Below are positions 35,891-45,068 of a stretch of DNA of 64,000 nt, one piece after another. The notes beneath the pieces were generated by a model, which was not told the DNA's origin, made no database searches, and worked only from the letters and a program-made list of their open reading frames with translations. Origin of the DNA: Pseudodonghicola xiamenensis DSM 18339 (lineage in GTDB: Bacteria; Pseudomonadota; Alphaproteobacteria; Rhodobacterales; Rhodobacteraceae). Every line of letters starts with the position of its first letter. Position 1 is the first letter of the stretch. The translations under genes and the position numbers were made by a program. The stretch is taken from contig NZ_AUBS01000006.1 in NCBI RefSeq assembly GCF_000429365.1, forward strand, positions 1 to 64,000, given 5' to 3'.

Positions 35891-36757
35891 TCATTCGGCC
35901 GCCAGCGGGGCCTCCTGCAATCCGATCGCCGCGATTTCAGCGATCACCCCACGCAGCAACGCGCGAAAGGCCTCAAAATCTGCATTCGGCTCGATTCGCC
36001 GCTCATCCATGTAAAGGCGGCGGTCGATTTCGATCTGGATCGCATGCTGGCGCCGCGATGGCCGGCCATAGGCCTGGGTGACATAGGCGCCGGCGAAAGG
36101 CGTATTGCGCGACACCACCAGCCCGGCGCCGACCAGGGCGGCCTCGACCCGGTCAACAATCCCGCCGTTGGCCGCCGCACCGAAACGGTCACCCAGAACG
36201 ATCTCGGGCCGCGGGGCGCCGCGGCGCGCAACCCCGTCCATCGCTTCATGCGGCATGGAATGACAATCAATCAGGATCGCTTCGCCAAAGCGGTGATGCG
36301 CCTGATCCAGCAAATCCTGCAACGCTGCGTGATAGGGCCGCCAATGTGCATCCAGCCGTGCCTGCGCCTCGCTCATCGGCAATTTCCCGCGGTAGATCGC
36401 CCGTCCGTTCGACACCACGCGGGGAATCACCCCCAACCCAGAGGCCACCCGGGGGTTGTGCCCGTGCCGCCGCACCCCCTCGATCAGTGCCGGATCAAGC
36501 TCATCAGGGCTGCGATTCAGATCAACATAGGCCCGCGGCGCCCGCGCGCACAGAAAAGGCGCCCCGAATGCGGGGGCACAATCGAACAGCCGATCGACAA
36601 AGGCATCCTCGGACGACCGGATCGCCTGCCGGTCCAGCACCGAGGCGCGAACGAATCCCTCAGGGTATTCGTGGCCGCTGTGGGGCGAGGCGAATACGAC
36701 ACTGGAGAGGTGCCGGGCAGGGTGAAACAGGTAAAAAGCAGGGTTCGACATCGACAT
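35891..36757 (-). CDS. N-formylglutamate amidohydrolase family protein
   Basis: 288 residues. The zinc-peptidase-like family hydrolyses N-formylglutamate to glutamate and formate in histidine degradation (HutG type), but many stand-alone members have other amide substrates. Visible are VVFASPHSGHEYPEGF, VDLNRSPDELDP and ILIDCHSMPHEAM, the usual metal-site segments. No other hut genes are in the window, so the histidine link is not supported by context. ATG at 36757, with a second in-frame ATG two codons on. Confidence 0.88.
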   Translation of the reverse strand: MSMSNPAFYLFHPARHLSSVVFASPHSGHEYPEGFVRASVLDRQAIRSSEDAFVDRLFDCAPAFGAPFLCARAPRAYVDLNRSPDELDPALIEGVRRHGHNPRVASGLGVIPRVVSNGRAIYRGKLPMSEAQARLDAHWRPYHAALQDLLDQAHHRFGEAILIDCHSMPHEAMDGVARRGAPRPEIVLGDRFGAAANGGIVDRVEAALVGAGLVVSRNTPFAGAYVTQAYGRPSRRQHAIQIEIDRRLYMDERRIEPNADFEAFRALLRGVIAEIAAIGLQEAPLAAE

Positions 36758-36804
36758 TCCTCACCCTTCGGACAATAGCTTGCAGAATCCTTTGTCAAAA
36801 GCCC

Positions 36805-36833
36805 TTGATCACCCCGACGAGTCTGATTATAGA
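36805..36833 (+). promoter_or_regulatory. Promoter for tRNA-Val
   Basis: TTGATC (36805-36810), exactly 17 bases, then TATAGA (36828-36833). This is one of the clearest sigma-70-like promoters in the window, about 86 bases upstream of the tRNA, in the gap divergent from the N-formylglutamate amidohydrolase gene. A leader hairpin with arms CCCCATTTG / CAAATGGGG (36860-36868 with 36887-36895) lies between promoter and tRNA. Confidence 0.6.
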
Positions 36834-36919
36834 CCCCGCTACCGGCGCGGATTTCCGCGCCCCATTTGATTATGGGAAGCCATCGACAAATGGGGCAGAG
36901 AGGTCGCGCAGGCATTCAT

Positions 36920-36994
<75 letters not shown>

Positions 36995-37070
36995 TGAATT
37001 CACTGTCCCGGAAATTCCGGGGCCCCGTAATCACTGGCGCTGGCCCGCGCCGCAGGACAGGAGACAGGCC

Positions 37071-37196
37071 ATGAAGGTCAAGAACTCGCTCCGCTCGCTG
37101 AAGAACCGGCACCGTGATTGCCGGATCGTGCGTCGCAAAGGCCGGGTTTATGTGATCAACAAGACCCAGCGTCGCTATAAAGCCCGTCAAGGCTGA
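37071..37196 (+). CDS. rpmJ: 50S ribosomal protein L36, C-minus type
   Basis: 41 residues: [17 protein letters not shown] then [17 protein letters not shown] and YKARQG. It is the ykgO-like or alphaproteobacterial form of L36 with only one of the four zinc-binding cysteines. In bacteria with both forms the C-minus paralog replaces the zinc form under zinc shortage; in alphaproteobacteria this form is usually the only L36. The ATG follows GGACAGGAGACAGGCC. A good terminator follows 28 bases after the stop. Confidence 0.96.
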   Translation: MKVKNSLRSLKNRHRDCRIVRRKGRVYVINKTQRRYKARQG

Positions 37197-37224
37197 GCGA
37201 TCAGGTCGGATTGCAATCCGTTTG

Positions 37225-37255
37225 AAACCGCGCCCCTCGGGCGCGGTTTTCTTTT
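37225..37255 (+). terminator. Rho-independent terminator after rpmJ
   Basis: Stem AAACCGCGCCC / GGGCGCGGTTT (37225-37235 with 37239-37249), loop CTC, followed by TCTTTT. Textbook form. Confidence 0.9.
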
Positions 37256-37419
37256 GTGCCCCGGCTTTTTCACGCCCAACGATTCGCCTACATCGAATCT
37301 TCCCCGCCTCCCGGTTTCCGATCAAAACACTCAAGTTTGTGTTGCCGTTGTGTCAGAATCCCTTATCTGTGGCATGATCCGGCATCCACCCCGGGATCGG
37401 AAGAAGGAGGCTCCTTGCA

Positions 37420-38436
37420 ATGAAAACACTTTCCCTGACCTGCGCCGCGGCCCTGCTGTCCGCAATGACCCCCGCCGCCTTCGCCGGCGGCGACGTGAAC
37501 ATCTATTCCTCACGCCACTACGATACTGACGAACGGCTTTATTCCGATTTCGAAGAGGCCACCGGCATCACCGTCAACCGCATCGAAGGCAAGGCGGACG
37601 AGCTGATCGCCCGGATCAAGGCCGAAGGGCGCAATTCGCCCGCCGATGTGGTGCTGACCGTCGACACCTCGCGGCTGGAGCGCGCCAAGAACGCCGGCAT
37701 CCTGCAGCCGATCGACAGCCCCGTGCTCGAGGCGCGCATCCCCGCCTACCTGCAGGACAAGGACAACGAATGGTTCGGCTTCACCCAACGCGCCCGGGTG
37801 ATCTTCTACAACAAGCAGGACGTGACCGACCCGCCCCAGACCTACGAGGCGCTGGCCGACCCGAAATATAAGGGCATGGTCTGCATCCGGTCCTCCACCA
37901 GCACCTACAACCAGACGCTGCTGGCGGCACTCATCACCCATGACGGCCCCGAGAAGGCCAAGGAATGGGCCCAGGGCGTGGTCGACAACATGGCCCGCGC
38001 ACCGCAGGGCGGTGACACCGATCAGCTGCGCGGCCTGGCCTCGGGCGAATGCGAGATCGCGGTGGCCAACACCTATTACTTCGCCCGCACCATCCGCACC
38101 GATGTCGAGGGCGTCAGCGACCACCTCGACAAGATCGGTTGGATCTTTCCCAATCAGAACAGCTATGGCGCGCATATGAACCTCTCCGGCGCCGGCGTCG
38201 CGGCGAACGCACCAAACCGCGAGAATGCCATCAAGTTCCTGGAATATCTCTCCAGCGATTCGGCACAGAAATACTTCTCGGCCGGCAATGACGAATACCC
38301 GGCAGTCCCCGGCGTCGGCCTGCCGCCCAGCGTCGCCCAGCTCGGCTTCTTCAAACCCGACGATATCGACCTCTCGGTCGTCGCCAAGCAAATCCCCGAA
38401 GCGCAGAAGATCTTCGACGAGGTCGGCTGGAAATGA
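37420..38436 (+). CDS. Ferric-iron ABC transporter, periplasmic substrate-binding protein (FbpA/FutA type)
   Basis: 338 residues, exported (signal LSLTCAAALLSAMTPAAFAG). It belongs to the extracellular solute-binding family 1/13 iron group: NIYSSRHYDTDERLYSDFEEATGI at the mature start, DVVLTVDTSRLERA, and the paired tyrosines in NTYYFARTI that coordinate iron in FbpA homologs. It probably carries free ferric iron to the permease at 38587, which is convergent rather than co-linear. No ferric regulator box was clear upstream. The ATG follows AAGGAGGCTCCTTGCA, a strong site. Confidence 0.92.
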   Translation: MKTLSLTCAAALLSAMTPAAFAGGDVNIYSSRHYDTDERLYSDFEEATGITVNRIEGKADELIARIKAEGRNSPADVVLTVDTSRLERAKNAGILQPIDSPVLEARIPAYLQDKDNEWFGFTQRARVIFYNKQDVTDPPQTYEALADPKYKGMVCIRSSTSTYNQTLLAALITHDGPEKAKEWAQGVVDNMARAPQGGDTDQLRGLASGECEIAVANTYYFARTIRTDVEGVSDHLDKIGWIFPNQNSYGAHMNLSGAGVAANAPNRENAIKFLEYLSSDSAQKYFSAGNDEYPAVPGVGLPPSVAQLGFFKPDDIDLSVVAKQIPEAQKIFDEVGWK

Positions 38437-38470
38437 CCTGATCCCTCTCCGGGATCACCGCAAAACACGC

Positions 38471-38503
38471 CGCCGCCCGACACCTCGGGCGGCGCTTTCG
38501 TTT
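38471..38503 (+). terminator. Terminator of the iron-binding-protein gene
   Basis: A perfect 10-bp stem CGCCGCCCGA / TCGGGCGGCG with loop CACC, then CTTTCGTTT. It lies 34 bases after the stop. Confidence 0.75.
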
Positions 38504-38521
38504 CCGCCTCCATCCCGGGGC

Positions 38522-38568
38522 TTCTTCTCGTCGAAAATACGGCGGGGGCCCGGGGGCAGCGCCCCCGG
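38522..38568 (+). repeat. Dispersed intergenic repeat type B, copy 2
   Basis: TTCTTCTCGTCGAAAATACG followed by GGCGGGGGCC and a GGGGGC-A-GCGCCCCC-like hairpin. About 40 of 46 bases agree with the reverse complement of 5137-5180. It sits between convergent genes and could act as their terminator. Confidence 0.65.
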
Positions 38569-38586
38569 ATCGGCCGCAAAACCGCT

Positions 38587-40278
38587 TCAGCCCCGGTCGT
38601 GCCGCCCGACCTGACGACAGATCAGGATCACTGGCAAGAGCCCGATCGCCACGATCACCAGCGACGGCACGGCCGCCCCTTCCAGCCGCTCATCCGAAGC
38701 CAGGCGATAGGCCTGCACCGCGAGCGTATCGTAATTGAACGGCCGCATGATCAGCGTCGCCGGCAACTCCTTCATCACATCGACGAAGACGATCAGCAGG
38801 GCGGTCAGCAGGCTGGGCGTCAGGATCGGCAGATGAATCCGCCTGAGCGTGCCCAGAGGCGTTTCCCCCAGTGACCGCGCGGCGGCGTCCATATTGGCAT
38901 GCACCGTGCTCTGCCCGCCCTCATAGGCCCCAAGCGCCCCAGCCAGGAACCGCACCATATAGGCCGCGACCAGCAACCAGATCGACCCGGTGATCAAGAG
39001 CCCGGTGGAAATATCGAAGGTCGCACGCATCCAGGCGTCGAGCGTATTGTCGAAGGCGGCGAAGGGCACCATCAGACCGACCGCGATCACCCCGCCCGGC
39101 ACGGCATATCCCAGCCGCGCCAGATAGACCGTCGCCGTCGACCGCCGCCCGGGCTTGAGCCGTTGATAGAACCCCACCGCGATGGCGGCACAAACGGTCA
39201 CCACCGCCGCCGTCCCCGCCAGCGTCAGCGAATTGTGGATGAAGCGCAGGTATCGCCGGCTCAGCAAATCCTGCTGCCCGTCAAGCCCCATCACCGCCAG
39301 CACCACCGCCGGCAGGACGAAGCCCAACACAACCGGCAGCGCGCAAAGCCCAAAGGCCAGAGCCGCGCGCAGGCCGGTCAGCGGTTCGGGCGGCATCTTC
39401 ATATGGCGCTTGCCGGCGGCGTGATACCGCGCCGCGCCTCGGCTGCTGCGTTCCGCGACGGCAAGCACCAGGGCAAAGGCCAGCAGACACAGCGCCAGTT
39501 GCGCCGCCGCCGCGCGGTCAGCCATGGTGAACCAGCTGGTGTAAATCCCGGTGGCAAAGGTCTGCACCCCGAAATAGGCCGAGGTGCCGAAATCCGCGAT
39601 CGTCTCCATCACCGCCAGCAGCACACCGCCGGCAATCGCCGGCCGTGCCATCGGCAGGCTGACCCGCCAGAAGGCCGACCAGGCGCTATGCCCCAAGGTC
39701 CGCGCGGCCAGAAACGCGCCCGAACTTTGCTGCAGAAACGCCGCCCGCGTCAGCAGATAGACGTAAGGATACAGCACCAGGATCAACATGGTCGCCGCCC
39801 CGCCGGTAGAGCGGATCTCGGGGAACCAGTAATCGTGCGACCCCCACCCGGTCATCCCTCGCAACGCGGTCTGCACCACACCGGGGTAATCCAGGATATA
39901 GGTATAGGCATAGGCCAGAACATAAGACGGGAAGGCCATCGGCAGCACCAAGGCCACCTCCAACGCACGGACACCGGGAAACCGCGTCATCGTCACCAAC
40001 CAAGCCGCCCCAACCCCCAGCGCAAAGGTCCCGAGAGAGACCATCACCACCAGAAACACCGTGGTTCCGGCATATCCCGGCAGAACGGTCGCGATCAGAT
40101 GCTCGACCGTATCAGTGCCGCCGGTGACCGCCGCCAGCGCCACCGCCAACATCGGCAACAGACAGGCAGCCGCCACCAGCGTCGCGATCGACGCCAGCGC
40201 GCGGGTGCCGCGCGCCTTGCGGCGGGTGCCCCCGGGGGCAAGCTCTGTCTGGGATGTGACGCAACTGCTCTGGGACAA
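38587..40278 (-). CDS. Ferric-iron ABC transporter permease (FbpB/AfuB type, duplicated)
   Basis: 563 residues with two copies of the binding-protein-dependent permease unit and about twelve membrane segments, as in FbpB/AfuB/FutB. The first EAA-like loop follows RTLGHSAWSAFWRVSLPMARPAIAGG near residue 190; the second is RSLGETPLGTLRRIHLPILTPSLL near 470. ALPATLIMRPFNYDTLAVQAY is typical of iron permeases. The apparent start is TTG at 40278 preceded by GGAG; the first 25 residues are charged. The ATPase subunit is not in the window. Convergent with its likely binding protein. Confidence 0.9.
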   Translation of the reverse strand: MSQSSCVTSQTELAPGGTRRKARGTRALASIATLVAAACLLPMLAVALAAVTGGTDTVEHLIATVLPGYAGTTVFLVVMVSLGTFALGVGAAWLVTMTRFPGVRALEVALVLPMAFPSYVLAYAYTYILDYPGVVQTALRGMTGWGSHDYWFPEIRSTGGAATMLILVLYPYVYLLTRAAFLQQSSGAFLAARTLGHSAWSAFWRVSLPMARPAIAGGVLLAVMETIADFGTSAYFGVQTFATGIYTSWFTMADRAAAAQLALCLLAFALVLAVAERSSRGAARYHAAGKRHMKMPPEPLTGLRAALAFGLCALPVVLGFVLPAVVLAVMGLDGQQDLLSRRYLRFIHNSLTLAGTAAVVTVCAAIAVGFYQRLKPGRRSTATVYLARLGYAVPGGVIAVGLMVPFAAFDNTLDAWMRATFDISTGLLITGSIWLLVAAYMVRFLAGALGAYEGGQSTVHANMDAAARSLGETPLGTLRRIHLPILTPSLLTALLIVFVDVMKELPATLIMRPFNYDTLAVQAYRLASDERLEGAAVPSLVIVAIGLLPVILICRQVGRHDRG

Positions 40279-40479
40279 GGCGGGGCTCCGGTTTGCCCCC
40301 CTTATCTGCGCTCGGGGGCGTTTTTTCCAGTGCCAATCGGCGCGCGCGCCCCGGCACGGTCGTGCCCCTGCGGCCTTTTTCTGGCTGCAAATATCCCCGC
40401 CGGAGGCTGCGTCCCGCAGGGGCGCAACCGGGCTTTCAACGAAAGCCCGACCACTCTCGCCCAGCTCACCGATACCGGC

Positions 40480-41652
40480 TCAGTCGTATTTGCGCAGATC
40501 CTCGATCACCAGGCCATCCTTCGGCAGGCTGCCGGGCGTCACTACCTCGACCGCGCCCTTCAACTTCAACAGATCAGCAACGCTGCGAGCATAGGCGCCG
40601 GCATCGCCGCCCTCCGCCTCGATCCGCACCGTCATCGCGTCCATCTCGCCCTCGCGGGTCGCGATCACCCGGGCCTTGACGATCTCGGCATGTTTCTCGA
40701 CCAGCTGCGCCACCTGTTCGGGGCGCACGAACATGCCCTTGATCTTGGTGGTCTGATCGGCCCGGCCCATCCAGCCCCTGATCCGCATGTTGGTGCGCCC
40801 GCAGGGCGATTGCCCCGGCAGCACCGCCGACAGATCGCCGGTGGCAAAGCGGACCAGCGGGTAATCGGGATTGAGCGTGGTCACCACCACCTCGCCCACC
40901 TCACCCGGCACCACCGGGGTGCCGGTGCCGGGGGTGACGATCTCGACGATCACGCCCTCGTCGACGATCATCCCCTCCATTGCAGCGCTCTCATAGGCGA
41001 TGTTGCCCAGATCGGCGGTGGCATAGCTTTGCAGGCAGGCGATGCCACGATCGGCGTATTCCTGGCGCAGCGAGGGGAACAGCGCCCCGCCGCCAACCGC
41101 CGCCTTGGTGATCTTCAAGGCCAGCCCCATCGCCTCGGCCTTGTCGAGGATGATCTTCAGGTAATCGGGCGTGCCGGCATAGGCGGTCACCCCGATGTCA
41201 TGGGCGGCGCGCGCCTGCAGCTCGGTCTGCCCGGTGCCGGCGGGCACCACGGCCGCCCCCACCGCGCGGGCGCCGTTCTCAAAGATCATGCCGGCGGGCG
41301 TCAGGTGGTAGCCAAAGCAGTTCTGCACGATATCGCCCTTGCCGATGCCGGCGGCGTTCAGGAAACGGCCCATCCGCCACCAGTCGAGGCTGATCCCGCC
41401 CGGCTCATAGATCGGCCCGGGCGACTGGAAGATATGAACCGCATTGCTGACCGGCAGCCCGCCAAACGGCGGCTGCGCCTTCTGCCGCGCGCTGAGCTCG
41501 GATTTGCGCAACACCGGGAGCGCCGCCAGGCCGGCCAGATCGGCCAGGGGCGCCATCCCGTTGCGCGCCAGATTGGCGTTCAGCGCCTCCAGTTGCGCCG
41601 CCGCGCGGGCATCGGCCGAGCGGGTCTCCAGATCGTCGAAGTAGGCGGTCAT
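40480..41652 (-). CDS. Phenylacetate-CoA ligase family (PaaK-like) AMP-forming enzyme
   Basis: 390 residues, an adenylate-forming ligase. Recognisable parts are VLRKSELSARQ, FQSPGPIYEPGG (the position of the P-loop-like SSGTTG, here altered), GTPDYLKIILDKA, LVRFATGDLSAVL and the hinge RADQTTKIKGMFVRPEQV. It therefore has the PaaK C-terminal domain but an unusual ATP loop. Last gene of the long importer operon, 45 bases after livF. It probably activates a carboxylic acid related to the imported substrate; identity unknown. Confidence 0.87.
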   Translation of the reverse strand: MTAYFDDLETRSADARAAAQLEALNANLARNGMAPLADLAGLAALPVLRKSELSARQKAQPPFGGLPVSNAVHIFQSPGPIYEPGGISLDWWRMGRFLNAAGIGKGDIVQNCFGYHLTPAGMIFENGARAVGAAVVPAGTGQTELQARAAHDIGVTAYAGTPDYLKIILDKAEAMGLALKITKAAVGGGALFPSLRQEYADRGIACLQSYATADLGNIAYESAAMEGMIVDEGVIVEIVTPGTGTPVVPGEVGEVVVTTLNPDYPLVRFATGDLSAVLPGQSPCGRTNMRIRGWMGRADQTTKIKGMFVRPEQVAQLVEKHAEIVKARVIATREGEMDAMTVRIEAEGGDAGAYARSVADLLKLKGAVEVVTPGSLPKDGLVIEDLRKYD

Positions 41653-41697
41653 TTCTTGGGGTCCTTGTCCTTGCTGCCCTCGGAATTCACGATCGGC

Positions 41698-42522
41698 TCA
41701 GCTCAGCCAGCGCTTGCGGCGGCGATAGCTGCGCACATCGCGGAAGCTCTTGCGGCCCTCTTCCGAGACACCGAGGTAGAATTCCTTCACGTCGGGGTTT
41801 TCGCGCAGCTCCGCCGCCGGGCCGTCCATCACCACCCGACCGGATTCCAGGATGTAACCGTAATGGGCATAGCGCAGCGCCACGTTGGTGTTCTGCTCGG
41901 CCAGCAGGAAGGTCAGGCCTTCCTTCTCGTTCAGATCCTTCACGATCTCGAAAATCTGCTCCACCAGCTGCGGTGCCAGTCCCATGCTGGGCTCATCCAG
42001 CAAAATCGTTTCGGGCCGTGACATCAGCGCCCGACCGATCGCCACCATCTGCTGTTCGCCCCCCGAGGTATAGCCGGCCTGGCTGCGACGGCGCTCCTTC
42101 AGTCGTGGGAAATAAGTATAGACCTTGTCCAGATCGCGCATCATCTCGGCCTTGCCGGTGTTCCGGGTGTAATACCCAGTCAGCAGGTTTTCCTCGACCG
42201 TCAGATGCTCGAAACAATGGCGCCCCTCCATCACCTGGATCACCCCCTTGCGGACCAGATCGGCGGGATCGGAAGCCTGCACCACCTCACCACGGTATCT
42301 GATCGTTCCCTTGGTGACCTCTCCGCGCTCGGATTGCAGCAGGTTCGAAATCGCCTTGAGCGTAGTGGTCTTGCCGGCGCCATTGCCACCCAGCAGGGCA
42401 GTGATGCCGCCCTTGGGCACGTTCAGTGACACACCTTTGAGCACGAGGATCACATGGTTGTAGATCACCTCGATATTGTTGACCTCAAGCAGGGTCTCTC
42501 TGGTAGATCCGGCGTCCAGCAT
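41698..42522 (-). CDS. livF: Branched-chain-type ABC transporter ATP-binding protein (LivF-like)
   Basis: 274 residues from the ATG at 42522 (AGAAGGACACC upstream). Walker A GGNGAGKTT, signature TSGGEQQMV, Walker B ILLDEPS, and the LivF-type MGLAPQLVEQIFEIV. The C-terminal 25 residues are a basic tail. It is one of two ATPases of the importer with LivG at 46512. The name denotes the family, not a proven substrate. Confidence 0.92.
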   Translation of the reverse strand: MLDAGSTRETLLEVNNIEVIYNHVILVLKGVSLNVPKGGITALLGGNGAGKTTTLKAISNLLQSERGEVTKGTIRYRGEVVQASDPADLVRKGVIQVMEGRHCFEHLTVEENLLTGYYTRNTGKAEMMRDLDKVYTYFPRLKERRRSQAGYTSGGEQQMVAIGRALMSRPETILLDEPSMGLAPQLVEQIFEIVKDLNEKEGLTFLLAEQNTNVALRYAHYGYILESGRVVMDGPAAELRENPDVKEFYLGVSEEGRKSFRDVRSYRRRKRWLS

Positions 42523-42625
42523 CTGGTGTCCTTCTTTCCACGTCCCGCGACAGAAGCCTCGCGGACGGTTTGACGGTTCGGCGGAAGCGGCGGCGCGCCG
42601 CCGCTTCCCTGGTTCAATCGCTGTT

Positions 42626-43909
42626 TCAGTTACAACCGGGCGTGATGCCGTTTTCCTTGGCATAAGCCATGGAATCCTCTTCGATCAGCGGCGCCAGCAC
42701 CTCCTGGTCGGACTGCATGTAGCCAGTGATCATCTTGTAGGCGCCGGCATCGGCATCCCATTGCGTCACTGCGGCATAGCCGTCGCCACCGTGATTCTCG
42801 CAAGTGACCTTGAAGGCCGGTCCGAAGTGCGGCAGGCCCAGCGCCGCCATCTTCTCTTCGGTCATTTCCAGCGCTTCCATACCGTCACGCATCTGCGCCG
42901 GCGTGATCTTGGAGGTCCCGGCGATCTGTTGCGCGGTCTTGATCGCCTCGGCCGCCAGCATCGCGGCATACATGCCGCGGTTATACAGCGTGGTGCCAAG
43001 CTGATCGCCCGCGCCTGCGGCCTTGCCGGCCTCGACCACATATTTTCTCATGTCGTCGTAGACCGGATAATCCGAACCGATGTTGTGGAAGGTCAGCGCC
43101 TTGTAGCCGTTGGCGCCCTTGCCCGCCGGCAGCACGTCGTTTTCCGACCCCGACCACCAGATGCCGATGAAATGATCCATCGGATAGCGGATGTTCACCG
43201 CCTCCTGAATGGCGACCTGGTTCATCACGCCCCAGCCCCACATGATCACGTAATCCGGCTTTTCCCGGCGGATCTGCAGCCACTGGCTCTTCTGCTCCTG
43301 ACCGGGGTGATCCACCGGCAGCAGGCTCAGCTCATAGCCGTGCTTCTTCGCCAGCTCCTCGAGCGTGCGGATCGGCTCCTTGCCATAGGCGGAGTTGTGA
43401 TAGACCAGCGCGATCTTCTTGCCTTTGATGTCGCCGCCTTCCTGATCGAGGATATGTTCGATCGCAACCGAGGCGCCATCCCAATAGTTGGCCGGATAGT
43501 TGAAGATGTTGCGGAACACCGCGCCGTTCTTGGCCGAGGTGCGGCCATAGCCCAGCGTGTGCATCGGGAAGCCGTCCGCCGTCACCTTGGGGATCAGCTG
43601 ATAGGTGATCCCGGTCGACAGCGGTTCATAGACCAGCGGCTCGTCGCCCTTGGTCCCCTCATAGCATTCGACGCCCTTCTCGGTGTTATAGCCAGTTTCG
43701 CATTCAACAATGTTGATATGCTCGCCGCCGATGCCACCATCGCGTTCGTTCAGCAGGGTGAAATAATCCTGATAGCCATCCGAGAACGGGATGCCGTTCG
43801 CCGCGTAAGGCCCAGTACGATAGCTGGTGTCGACGATCGTCAGATCGGCCACAGCCGGTCCCGCCGCCATCAGCGCCCCAAGGGCCAGCGCAGTCAGTTT
43901 CGTCTTCAT
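42626..43909 (-). CDS. ABC transporter substrate-binding protein, Leu/Ile/Val-binding family
   Basis: 427 residues, exported (signal LTALALGALMAAGPAVA). A periplasmic type-I binding protein of the Peripla_BP_6 family with AANGIPFSDGYQDYFTLLNERDGGI and IALVYHNSAYGKEP. It has cysteines in CETGYNTEKGVECYEG and near the C-terminus (GITPGCN), which may form disulfides. It is longer than LivJ/K (about 370). Association with two CoA ligases suggests that the ligand is an organic or aromatic acid rather than leucine. Confidence 0.9.
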   Translation of the reverse strand: MKTKLTALALGALMAAGPAVADLTIVDTSYRTGPYAANGIPFSDGYQDYFTLLNERDGGIGGEHINIVECETGYNTEKGVECYEGTKGDEPLVYEPLSTGITYQLIPKVTADGFPMHTLGYGRTSAKNGAVFRNIFNYPANYWDGASVAIEHILDQEGGDIKGKKIALVYHNSAYGKEPIRTLEELAKKHGYELSLLPVDHPGQEQKSQWLQIRREKPDYVIMWGWGVMNQVAIQEAVNIRYPMDHFIGIWWSGSENDVLPAGKGANGYKALTFHNIGSDYPVYDDMRKYVVEAGKAAGAGDQLGTTLYNRGMYAAMLAAEAIKTAQQIAGTSKITPAQMRDGMEALEMTEEKMAALGLPHFGPAFKVTCENHGGDGYAAVTQWDADAGAYKMITGYMQSDQEVLAPLIEEDSMAYAKENGITPGCN

Positions 43910-43988
43910 CGGGGTCCTCCTCCCATTGGTTTGTCCGATGTTCCTTGCATACCATGCGCACCCACCGGACAGGGTGCCTGCCCCCCGC

Positions 43989-45065
43989 TCAGTGCGGGAA
44001 GGGCCAAAGTCTCAGCTTTTCCTTGATCACCCGCCAGAGCTGGGCGATGCCATGCGGCTCCAGCACCAGGAAGGTGATGATCAGCGCCCCCACGATAACC
44101 AGCTGGAAATGCGCAACGATATCGGTAGGCCAGCCCAGGATATCGACACCGATCAGCTTCAGGACAACCGGCAACACCACCAGGAAGGCCGCGCCCGCCA
44201 GCGACCCGAAGATCGACCCCAGCCCGCCGATGATCACCATGAACAGAACCAGGAACGATTTCTGGATACCGAAGGCCTCGCCGACCTCGACCGCACCGAG
44301 GTAGATCGAGAAGAACAGCGCCCCGGCGATACCTACGAAGAACGAGCTGACCGCGAAGGCCGTCATCTTGGCCCTGAGCGGGTTCACCCCGATGATTTCG
44401 GCCGCGATATCCATGTCGCGGATTGCCATCCAACTGCGTCCGACGGTGCCACGGGTCAGGTTGCGGGCGATGATGCCGGCCAGTGTCAGGAAGATCAGAC
44501 AGAACAGATAGGTGGCCCAAGACGGCGCGTTCGGCCCGGTGATGAGAACACCGAAGACACTGCGCTCGGGCGCCGAGATCTGCCCCGAGGCAGAGTAGTT
44601 GTAGAACCACGGCACCCGGTTGAACAGCCAGACCAGGAAGAACTGCGCCGCCAGCGTCGCCACCGCCAGATAGAACCCCTTGATCCGCAAGGACGGCAGA
44701 CCGAACAGCACGCCGACCACTGCGGTGATGCCCCCGGCGAGGATTACATGAATGAACATGCTGACCTCAGGAAAAGCAGTCATCAGCTTGTAGCAGGCAT
44801 AGGCCCCCACCGCCATGAAGCCGCCGGTGCCAAGGCTGACTTGACCACAATAGCCGGTCAGGACGTTCAGCCCGATCGAGGCGATGCCATAGATCAGGAA
44901 CGGCAAAAGGATGGCATTGGCCCAGTAATCGTTGATGATGAAGGGCACCACCAGAAAGGCCACCGCCAGCACCGCATAATAGCGATAGCGATCGAACCGG
45001 ATCGGAAAGGTCTGGTTGTCCTCAAGGTAGGAGGTCTTGAAATCCCCCGCTTCACGGTAAAACAC
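43989..45065 (-). CDS. livM: Branched-chain-type ABC transporter permease (LivM-like)
   Basis: 358 residues, about ten membrane segments. The LivM features ASIGLNVLTGYCGQVSLGTGGFMAVGAYA and the EAA-like GVNPLRAKMTAFAVSSFFVGIAGAL are present. It starts with GTG at 45065 after GGGGAGGAGCTGAATC, only 3 bases after the small membrane protein gene ends, so translation is coupled. Confidence 0.92.
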   Translation of the reverse strand: MFYREAGDFKTSYLEDNQTFPIRFDRYRYYAVLAVAFLVVPFIINDYWANAILLPFLIYGIASIGLNVLTGYCGQVSLGTGGFMAVGAYACYKLMTAFPEVSMFIHVILAGGITAVVGVLFGLPSLRIKGFYLAVATLAAQFFLVWLFNRVPWFYNYSASGQISAPERSVFGVLITGPNAPSWATYLFCLIFLTLAGIIARNLTRGTVGRSWMAIRDMDIAAEIIGVNPLRAKMTAFAVSSFFVGIAGALFFSIYLGAVEVGEAFGIQKSFLVLFMVIIGGLGSIFGSLAGAAFLVVLPVVLKLIGVDILGWPTDIVAHFQLVIVGALIITFLVLEPHGIAQLWRVIKEKLRLWPFPH

Positions 45066-45068
45066 GAT

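Noticed and set aside
35891..36757. Assignment as HutG of a histidine-degradation operon
   Set aside because: No hutH, hutU or hutI gene is present in the window and the gene stands alone.
40361..40410. A third copy of the type B intergenic repeat
   Set aside because: Only a short AAATATCCCCGCCGG-like stretch is similar; the hairpin and the TTCTTCTCG part are missing.
38899..42021. Plus-strand open frame of about 1040 codons opposite the iron permease, PaaK-like and livF genes
   Set aside because: It spans three well-supported minus-strand genes; the translation is rich in Arg, His and Gln as usual for antisense frames.
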